5,332 nucleotides of DNA from an uncultured Collinsella sp. Its GTDB lineage: Bacteria; Actinomycetota; Coriobacteriia; Coriobacteriales; Coriobacteriaceae. The position numbers and the translations under genes were made by a program. Under the pieces are notes generated by a model that had not been told where the DNA came from, did not search any database, and was given only the letters and a program-made list of their open reading frames with translations. Shown here in pieces: positions 1 through 4,275 of this stretch; position 1 is the stretch's first letter; every line of letters starts with the position of its first letter. The DNA is taken from the NCBI GenBank assembly GCA_900554985.1, contig USJQ01000091.1:1-5332 (forward strand), read 5' to 3'.

Positions 1-115
1 CATGGCTGCTGGTATCCCCTGCGGTACTGAGGTCGAGGTCAAGTGCGACGGCGCCGACGAGGCCGAGGCTCTGGCTGCTGCCATCGAGCTCATCAAGAGC
101 GGTCTTGGCGAGTAG
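1..115 (+). CDS. ptsH: HPr phosphocarrier protein, C-terminal fragment (5' truncated by window)
   Basis: HPr is the small cytoplasmic phosphocarrier of the PTS; it receives phosphate from Enzyme I on a histidine and passes it to Enzymes IIA. Only the last 37 codons are visible, reading in frame from base 2 to a TAG at 113-115; base 1 is the last base of the preceding codon. The residues MAAGIPCGTEVEVKC, then an acidic DGADEAEAL stretch and the ending IELIKSGLGE, match the last beta strand and C-terminal helix of HPr, where family members read like G(I)xxGxxVxxxxxGxDexxAl followed by a helix. The active-site histidine (around residue 15) and the Ser46 regulatory region lie upstream of the window, so catalytic competence and HPr-kinase regulation cannot be judged. 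The gene precedes ptsI by 127 bases, the classical ptsH-ptsI order, which supports the call. Confidence 0.88.
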   Translation, partial: MAAGIPCGTEVEVKCDGADEAEALAAAIELIKSGLGE

Positions 116-158
116 AACTCAAACGGGTCGCATGTTGAACAACTAAGTTCATATTTGG

Positions 159-196
159 GGGCGCAGTGACCTGTTGTAAGGTAACTGCGCTCTTTT
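159..196 (+). terminator. Terminator-like or attenuator hairpin between ptsH and ptsI
   Basis: Bases 159-172 pair with 179-192, a 14-position stem with one G-U wobble (160/191) and one G-A mismatch (168/183), around a 6-base loop (173-178). The 3' arm runs into a short T-rich tract (TCTTTT, 191-196). This is the shape of an intrinsic terminator, though the mismatch and short tract suggest incomplete termination. Since ptsI follows in the same direction, I infer a partial terminator (attenuator) giving more HPr than Enzyme I transcript, or an mRNA end-stabilising structure. Folding energy was not computed. Confidence 0.5.
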
Positions 197-231
197 GTCA
201 TGGATATGGCAAAACGCTTTATCACATGACA
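196..231 (+). promoter_or_regulatory. Hairpin directly upstream of the ptsI ribosome binding site
   Basis: TGTCATG (196-202) is a perfect inverted match to CATGACA (225-231). The stem continues as GATA (203-206) with TATC (220-223) after a single bulged A at 224, giving 11 pairs. It starts where the preceding hairpin's T tract ends and stops 1 base before the ptsI Shine-Dalgarno GGAGAG (from 233). It could be an mRNA stability or processing element, a translation-control structure, or a DNA operator palindrome. TTGTCA at 195-200 also resembles a -35 box, but the matching -10 (TTTATC, 218-223, 17-base spacer) is poor. Confidence 0.4.
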
Positions 232-232
232 C

Positions 233-242
233 GGAGAGAGGA
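233..242 (+). promoter_or_regulatory. Ribosome binding site deciding the ptsI start
   Basis: The purine-rich GGAGAGAGGA ends immediately before the ATG at 243. GGAG (233-236) sits 6 bases upstream of this ATG. A second ATG at 249 is also in range (GGAGAG 233-238, 10 bases away). The frame is open further upstream to a TTG at 195, but that TTG lies within the hairpin region with no Shine-Dalgarno sequence in front of it. Confidence 0.7.
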
Positions 243-1952
243 ATGGGAATGTATCAGGGAGTCAACGCCTCCGAGGGCATCGGTATCGCCACCGTCATGG
301 TCGCCGTCGATCCCGACTTGACGTTTGAGCCGCACGAGGTTGCTGATTCGGCAGCAGAGAAGGAGCGCTATCAGTCCGCTCTTTCGGTCTTCTGCGAGAA
401 GACCCAGGCTCAGGCCGACCACATGAAGGAGACGGTGGGCGAGGCCGAGGCCGAGATCATGAGCGGACACATTGTTCTGGCTCAGGATCCGGGTATGACC
501 GACGCCATCAACGCCGCCATTGACGGCGGTACCTGCGCCGAGCAGGCGCTCATGGACACCTCGACCATGTTCGAGAACATGTTCCTGTCCATGGACGACG
601 AGATGTTCCGTCTTCGCGCGGCTGACATCGCCGACATCCGCACCGGTATTCTGGCCGAGCTGCTGGGCAAGGAGGTCGTCGACCTCTCCGTCCTGCCCGA
701 GAACACTGTCGTTGTCGTGCACGACCTCACGCCGTCCATGACCGCCACGATCGATAAGGCCCACGTTGCCGGTATCGTCACCGAGACCGGTGGCCGCACG
801 TCGCACTCCGCGATCATTGCGCGCGCCCTCGAGATCCCGGCTGTCCTTTCGGTCTCCAACAGCTGCACCGCACTGCGCAACGGCATGACCGTTGTCGTCG
901 ACGGCGGCAAGGGTATCGTCGAGGCCGATCCCGACGAGGAGACGCTCGCTGCCTACACCGCCAAGGCCGAGGCCTTCGCTGCCGAGAAGGCAGCCCTCGA
1001 GGCCTTCCGTGGCAAGCCGTCCGTGACTGCTGATGGCATCAAGAAGATCATCGCCTGCAACATCGGTAACCCCGATGACGTGCCCAACGCGCTCGATCAC
1101 GACGCCGAGGCTATCGGTCTGTTCCGCTCCGAGTTCCTGTTCATGGACTCTGCTGAGCTTCCTTCCGAGGAGGAGCAGTTCAACGCCTACCGTAAGGTCG
1201 CCAGCGCGCTCAAGGGTGCTCCGGTCATCCTCCGCACGCTCGATGTGGGGGGCGACAAGGGGATTCCGTATCTGCATATGGTCAAGGAAGACAACCCCTT
1301 CATGGGCTTCCGCGCCGTGCGTTACTGCTTGGCCAATCCCGACCAGTACAAGGTCCAGCTCCGCGCTCTGCTGCGCGCTAGCGCCTTCGGTGACGTCAAG
1401 ATCATGATCCCGCTCGTCACCTGCGTCGAGGAGGTCTTGGCTGTCAAGGAGCTCGTCGAGCAGTGCAAGGCCGAGCTGACCGAAGAGGGGCGCAAGTTCA
1501 ACGAGAACATCGAGGTCGGCATCATGGTCGAGACGCCTGCCGCTTCGCTGCTCGCAGACCGTCTTGCCGAGGTCGCCGACTTCTTCTCCATCGGCACCAA
1601 CGACCTGATCGGCTACACCATGTGCGCCGACCGTGGCAACGACACCATCTCCAACCTGTACCAGGTTTACTATCCCGCCGTGCTCCGCTCGCTCAAGAAC
1701 ATCATCGAGAGCGGCGTTAAGGCCGGTATCATGGTCGGTATGTGCGGCGAGGCTGCTGCCGATCCGCTGCTCGAGCCGCTGCTGATCAGCTGGGGCCTGG
1801 AGGAGTTCTCGATGAGCGCTCCGTCGATCCTGCGCGCCCGCAAGACCATCAGCCAGTGGACCAAGGCCGAGTGCGACGAGCTCGCCGAGAAGGCGCTCGC
1901 CTGCAACACCGCCGCCGAGGTCAAGGCACTGCTCGAGTCCGCAGCTCGCTAA
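243..1952 (+). CDS. ptsI: Phosphoenolpyruvate-protein phosphotransferase (PTS Enzyme I)
   Basis: Enzyme I is the cytoplasmic first enzyme of the PTS: it autophosphorylates from phosphoenolpyruvate and transfers the phosphate to HPr. The 569 residues match the usual length of about 570-575. The start at 243 gives MGMYQGVNASEG; an ATG at 249 (MYQG, the usual family beginning) is the alternative. The N-terminal half holds the HPr-binding helical region and the phosphohistidine domain, with active-site His188 in GGRTSHSAIIARALEIP. The C-terminal PEP-binding barrel shows FRSEFLFMD (Arg295), ILRTLDVGGDKG (Arg331), NPFMGFRAVR, VETPAAS (Glu430), IGTNDL (Asn453, Asp454), ADRGN (Arg464) and GMCGEAAAD (Cys501). 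Each key residue is one less than the E. coli number as I remember it, so all catalytic residues appear present. One oddity is Ile456-Gly457 where most family members have Thr-Gln. It follows ptsH and precedes a fructokinase-type gene by 74 bases with no terminator between, so it probably shares a transcript with it. Confidence 0.96.
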   Translation: MGMYQGVNASEGIGIATVMVAVDPDLTFEPHEVADSAAEKERYQSALSVFCEKTQAQADHMKETVGEAEAEIMSGHIVLAQDPGMTDAINAAIDGGTCAEQALMDTSTMFENMFLSMDDEMFRLRAADIADIRTGILAELLGKEVVDLSVLPENTVVVVHDLTPSMTATIDKAHVAGIVTETGGRTSHSAIIARALEIPAVLSVSNSCTALRNGMTVVVDGGKGIVEADPDEETLAAYTAKAEAFAAEKAALEAFRGKPSVTADGIKKIIACNIGNPDDVPNALDHDAEAIGLFRSEFLFMDSAELPSEEEQFNAYRKVASALKGAPVILRTLDVGGDKGIPYLHMVKEDNPFMGFRAVRYCLANPDQYKVQLRALLRASAFGDVKIMIPLVTCVEEVLAVKELVEQCKAELTEEGRKFNENIEVGIMVETPAASLLADRLAEVADFFSIGTNDLIGYTMCADRGNDTISNLYQVYYPAVLRSLKNIIESGVKAGIMVGMCGEAAADPLLEPLLISWGLEEFSMSAPSILRARKTISQWTKAECDELAEKALACNTAAEVKALLESAAR

Positions 1953-1984
1953 TTTGGTATCAGAGGTAACCGCGGGGTTGGAAT

Positions 1985-2002
1985 GGGCCGGCCACGCGGC
2001 CC
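1985..2002 (+). other. Small GC-rich hairpin in the ptsI-fruK gap
   Basis: GGGCCG (1985-1990) pairs perfectly with CGGCCC (1997-2002) around a 6-base loop. No T run follows, so it is not an intrinsic terminator. It lies 11 bases before the AGGGGGT ribosome binding site (2013-2019) of the next gene. It may be an intercistronic stability or processing element, or a chance product of GC-rich sequence. The rest of the 74-base gap shows no convincing promoter. Confidence 0.3.
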
Positions 2003-2026
2003 TCACATATACAGGGGGTACTGTAA

Positions 2027-2959
2027 ATGTTCTACACGCTAACCGCTAACCCGGCTGTCGACATGACGGTTTCGAGCTCTCCGCTCGAGCCCGACGAGAA
2101 CGTCCGCACCGGTTCGGCCAGCTACACGGCTAACGGCAAGGGCCTCGACGTGTCCTTCGCCTTTAAGAAGATGGGCGTTGACACCGTCGCGCTCGGCTTC
2201 TTCGCTGGCTTCACGGGCAAGTTCATCGTCGAGGAGGTCATGAACCTGGGTTGCCTCTGCCGCCCGGTCTGGACCGACGGTATCACGCGCATCAACACCT
2301 ACGTCAACGATGGCCAGCACGAGTACGGCATCCTGAACCCTGGCGCTCCTATTACGCCGCAGCACCAGGAGGAACTCTACAAAATCCTGGACACCGCGGG
2401 CGATCTTGAGTGCCAGATCGTCTCCGGCTCCGTGCCTCCCAAAGCTACGCCCGACTTCCTGGCTCAGGTCATGGAGCACGCTCAGGCTCGTGGCGCCGAC
2501 GTCGTCCTGGACCTGTCCTCCGACAAGCTCAAGGAGCTCGCTCACAAGAAGCCGCTGCTCATCAAGCCGAACCATCACGAGATGAAGGCCATCGTCGGCG
2601 TGCCGGTCGACACCGACGACGAGGTTCGCGTTGCCATGAAGATGGCTCACGACGCTGGCGTTCAGAATGTGCTGCTCACCCGTGGTAGCCGCGGCGACGC
2701 TTACTTCTCCAACGGCGAGGACATCTGGTACGCCAAGCGTGAGTTCAACATCAAGCTGGTTTCTTCCGTCTGCGCCGGCGACTGCACCCTCGCTGCGTTC
2801 CTGCACAAGTGGTACAGGGATCGCGACAACGTCGAGGAGGCCATGAAGCTCGCTATGGCCACCGGCGCCAACGTTGCCGAGTCCGTCGGCATCGGCGACT
2901 TCGGTCACGTCGACGAGTACAGCAAGCGCGTTGCTGTCCGGAAGCTCGATCGTCAGTAA
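2027..2959 (+). CDS. fruK: 1-phosphofructokinase-family sugar-phosphate kinase (PfkB/ribokinase superfamily), copy 1
   Basis: This 310-residue protein has the usual length and layout of 1-phosphofructokinases, which convert fructose-1-phosphate and ATP to fructose-1,6-bisphosphate in the cytoplasm. Visible motifs are the opening YTLTANPAVD, NGKGLDVS (residues 36-43, the sugar-binding GGKGxN motif), LGFFAGFTGKF, the substrate-loop-like TDGITRINTYV, SGSVPP, IKPNHHE (the NxxE magnesium motif) and SSVCAGDCTLAAF, with Asp252 as the expected catalytic base. Two signatures deviate: NGKG instead of GGKG or AGKG, and Cys249 in CAGD instead of GAGD. The nucleotide-loop region TRGSRGDAYF (218-227) is one residue longer than in copy 2. 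The start is supported by AGGGGGT (2013-2019), 7 bases before the ATG. Position 74 bases after ptsI favours fructose-1-phosphate as substrate, but tagatose-6-phosphate or fructose-6-phosphate kinases share this fold. The single CTA codon (codon 5) is exceptional here. Confidence 0.86.
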   Translation: MFYTLTANPAVDMTVSSSPLEPDENVRTGSASYTANGKGLDVSFAFKKMGVDTVALGFFAGFTGKFIVEEVMNLGCLCRPVWTDGITRINTYVNDGQHEYGILNPGAPITPQHQEELYKILDTAGDLECQIVSGSVPPKATPDFLAQVMEHAQARGADVVLDLSSDKLKELAHKKPLLIKPNHHEMKAIVGVPVDTDDEVRVAMKMAHDAGVQNVLLTRGSRGDAYFSNGEDIWYAKREFNIKLVSSVCAGDCTLAAFLHKWYRDRDNVEEAMKLAMATGANVAESVGIGDFGHVDEYSKRVAVRKLDRQ

Positions 2960-2987
2960 GCGAAACGCGACATATTCGTGCGCATGC

Positions 2988-3018
2988 GGCGCTCCGGTTT
3001 CGGCCGGGGCGCCTTTTT
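2988..3018 (+). terminator. Strong intrinsic terminator after the ptsHI-fruK unit
   Basis: GGCGCTCCGG (2988-2997) pairs with CCGGGGCGCC (3004-3013) over 10 positions with one G-U wobble. A further T-G pair (2998/3003) would close a stable UUCG tetraloop (2999-3002). Five Ts (3014-3018) follow directly. It begins 28 bases after the kinase stop codon and plausibly ends the ptsH-ptsI-fruK transcript. Confidence 0.93.
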
Positions 3019-3020
3019 GT

Positions 3021-3050
3021 TCCGGCATGGGGGAGAGGTGTCCTGCCGGA
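3021..3050. repeat. Inverted repeat between the terminator and the second kinase promoter
   Basis: TCCGGCA (3021-3027) and TGCCGGA (3044-3050) are exact reverse complements separated by 16 bases. The repeat begins 2 bases after the terminator T tract and lies upstream of the putative promoter of the second kinase, so it would not be in that gene's own mRNA. An operator for a dimeric regulator is one reading; a chance GC-rich repeat is another. No regulator family could be matched. Confidence 0.35.
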
Positions 3051-3084
3051 CTTCATCGCTTCCACACCGTTCACCGAGTTGCCC

Positions 3085-3113
3085 TAGCCTTTTGTCGATG
3101 CGTGGAATATACT
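3085..3113 (+). promoter_or_regulatory. Putative promoter of the second kinase gene
   Basis: TATACT (3108-3113) matches the -10 consensus TATAAT at five of six positions and lies in a locally AT-rich patch of this GC-rich window. The hexamer at the ideal 17-base spacing, TAGCCT (3085-3090), is a poor -35; TTGCCC (3079-3084) is better but 23 bases away. Transcription would begin near 3120, giving a leader of about 28 bases. The strong terminator upstream implies that a promoter is needed here. Confidence 0.5.
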
Positions 3114-3135
3114 TTCATTAACACGTTGCTTCGTG

Positions 3136-3141
3136 AAAGGA
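3136..3141 (+). promoter_or_regulatory. Ribosome binding site deciding the second kinase start
   Basis: AAAGGA lies 6 bases before the ATG at 3148. The frame also opens at a GTG at 3133, but that codon overlaps this site and would add a 5-residue extension (MKGTF) missing from the paralog. Starting at 3148 gives MIYTLTANPA, which aligns with the MFYTLTANPA start of copy 1. Confidence 0.75.
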
Positions 3142-3147
3142 ACATTC

Positions 3148-4080
3148 ATGATTTACACGCTCACTGCAAATCCCGCCATTGACTACAACATCGCCTGCGA
3201 CGGCCTTGCTGCCAACACCGTCACGCGTACCCGCAACGCCGTCTACACGCCCAACGGCAAGGGCCTCAACGTCTCGTTTACGCTCGACCACTACGGTGTC
3301 GACACCACGATCCTGGGTTTCTTCGCCGGCTTCTCGGGCGAGTTTATCGTTAAGGGCGCTGAGGCCCTGGGCGTGCCCGTCAAGCCCGTGTGGACCGACG
3401 GCATCACGCGCGTCAACGTGTTCCTCAACGCCGGTCCCGACACCGAGTACAACATGGTCAATGCCGGTGCCGCCATCAACGCTGCCAACGAGCAGGAGAT
3501 GTTTGAGCTCATCGATTCGCTCGATGACATGACCTGCCTGGTCATCAGCGGCTCGCTGCCTCCCAACACTTCCGAGGGCTTCCTGGCCGAGGTCCTGCGC
3601 CGCGTCAAGGCCAAGGGGGCCGAGTTCGTCCTCGATATCTCGAGCCATCAGCTGGCAGACCTCATTGCCATGGAGCCGCTGCTGATCAAGCCCAATGACG
3701 ACGAGCTGCTCGACATCTTTGGCATCAAGGTGAGCGGTGGCGACGACGAGTCCGTCAAGGGCGCCATGGCCGAGCTGCACGCCAAGGGCGCTAAGAATGT
3801 ACTGCTGACGCTCGGCGGCGACGGCGCGTACTTCTCCAACGGCGAGCACATTTGGTTTGCCAATCGCACCTTCGACGTCAAGCTGCTGTCGACGGTGTGC
3901 GCCGGCGATTCCTCGCTCGCTGCCTTCCTGTCCGTGTGGCACGACGCCCCGGAGCGCGTCGAGGACGCCCTGCGCCTTTCGATGGCTACCGGCGCCAACG
4001 TGGTCGAGTGCCCCGGTCTGGGCGATTTTGCCAAGGTGGACGAATATATGAAGCACATTGAGGTTCGCCAGGTCTGCTAG
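3148..4080 (+). CDS. 1-phosphofructokinase-family sugar-phosphate kinase (PfkB/ribokinase superfamily), copy 2
   Basis: This is a second complete 310-residue kinase of the same family, about half identical to copy 1 by eye along its whole length. It keeps YTLTANPAID, NGKGLNVS (residues 36-43), LGFFAGFSGEF, TDGITRVNVF, SGSLPP, IKPNDDE (NxxE magnesium motif), the compact nucleotide loop TLGGDGAYF and STVCAGDSSLAAF, with catalytic Asp254. It shares the atypical NGKG and CAGD (Cys251) with copy 1, while Asn41 and the nucleotide loop are closer to the family norm. A terminator precedes it, its own putative promoter is at 3085-3113, and a terminator follows, so it looks monocistronic. The substrate may be fructose-1-phosphate, tagatose-6-phosphate or fructose-6-phosphate; sequence alone does not decide, so no symbol is given. 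Either a redundant FruK or a copy that has diverged in specificity is plausible. Confidence 0.87.
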   Translation: MIYTLTANPAIDYNIACDGLAANTVTRTRNAVYTPNGKGLNVSFTLDHYGVDTTILGFFAGFSGEFIVKGAEALGVPVKPVWTDGITRVNVFLNAGPDTEYNMVNAGAAINAANEQEMFELIDSLDDMTCLVISGSLPPNTSEGFLAEVLRRVKAKGAEFVLDISSHQLADLIAMEPLLIKPNDDELLDIFGIKVSGGDDESVKGAMAELHAKGAKNVLLTLGGDGAYFSNGEHIWFANRTFDVKLLSTVCAGDSSLAAFLSVWHDAPERVEDALRLSMATGANVVECPGLGDFAKVDEYMKHIEVRQVC

Positions 4081-4105
4081 CAGCATCGATTTGTCGTTGC
4101 CGAAT

Positions 4106-4138
4106 ACCCGCTTTGGATTACCAAGGCGGGTGTTTTTT
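4106..4138 (+). terminator. Strong intrinsic terminator after the second kinase gene
   Basis: ACCCGCTTTGG (4106-4116) pairs with CCAAGGCGGGT (4121-4131) over 11 positions with one T-G wobble, around the tetraloop ATTA (4117-4120). A G and six Ts (4133-4138) follow. The AAT at 4103-4105 can pair on into GTT to lengthen the stem. It starts 26 bases after the stop codon and separates the kinase from cca. Confidence 0.94.
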
Positions 4139-4168
4139 GCGCGCTGAACGTATGTGGCGTCTGCTGTC

Positions 4169-4185
4169 TCGATTTATCTAATCGA
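4169..4185. repeat. Short inverted repeat in the kinase-cca intergenic region
   Basis: TCGATT (4169-4174) and AATCGA (4180-4185) form a perfect 6-base inverted repeat around TATCT. It lies about 90 bases upstream of cca, outside both terminator and coding sequence, in a region that should hold the cca promoter. It could be an operator half-site pair or chance. Nothing else is recognisable in 4139-4218. Confidence 0.25.
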
Positions 4186-4218
4186 CGACGCGATTGCGTG
4201 TGCGTGTTTTCTCGTTTC

Positions 4219-4249
4219 TTGTTAGACTTCTTGAGAACCATCGTTTTAC
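4219..4249 (+). promoter_or_regulatory. Weak candidate promoter region for cca
   Basis: TTGTTA (4219-4224) resembles a -35 box, and TTTTAC (4244-4249) is the nearest loose -10, with a long 19-base spacer. TAGACT (4223-4228) is an alternative -10 without a good -35. A promoter is expected here because a strong terminator ends the preceding gene and cca has a good ribosome binding site further on, but neither match is convincing. Confidence 0.22.
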
Positions 4250-4275
4250 GCTCACAAGTGCAGGAGGCCATAGGC

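Noticed and set aside
136..151. TGAAC/GTTCA inverted repeat after ptsH
   Set aside because: Five bases with a 6-base spacer is too short to support a site, and no -35/-10 pair fits around it.
195..242. N-terminal extension of Enzyme I from a TTG at 195
   Set aside because: The extra 16 residues are not part of the family, no Shine-Dalgarno precedes the TTG, and the segment is hairpin leader. The ATG at 243 has a good ribosome binding site.
1968..1979. AACC-GCGG-GGTT mini hairpin after ptsI
   Set aside because: Only four pairs with no T tract; expected by chance.
222..2006. Long antisense open frame of 594 codons across ptsI
   Set aside because: It is exactly codon-over-codon with ptsI and stays open only because TTA, CTA and TCA codons are avoided. 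Its product has no recognisable motif.
2039..3028. Long antisense frame over the first kinase
   Set aside because: Same codon-register artefact; it ends precisely at the lone CTA codon of the sense gene.
3133..3147. GTG start for the second kinase
   Set aside because: It overlaps the ribosome binding site and adds residues absent from the paralog.
2874..3182. Plus-strand frame of 102 codons spanning the gap between the kinases
   Set aside because: It overlaps the ends of both kinases and the terminator, and its composition looks like out-of-frame translation.
3118..4086. Long antisense frame over the second kinase
   Set aside because: Codon-register artefact of biased codon use; the sense strand has all PfkB motifs.
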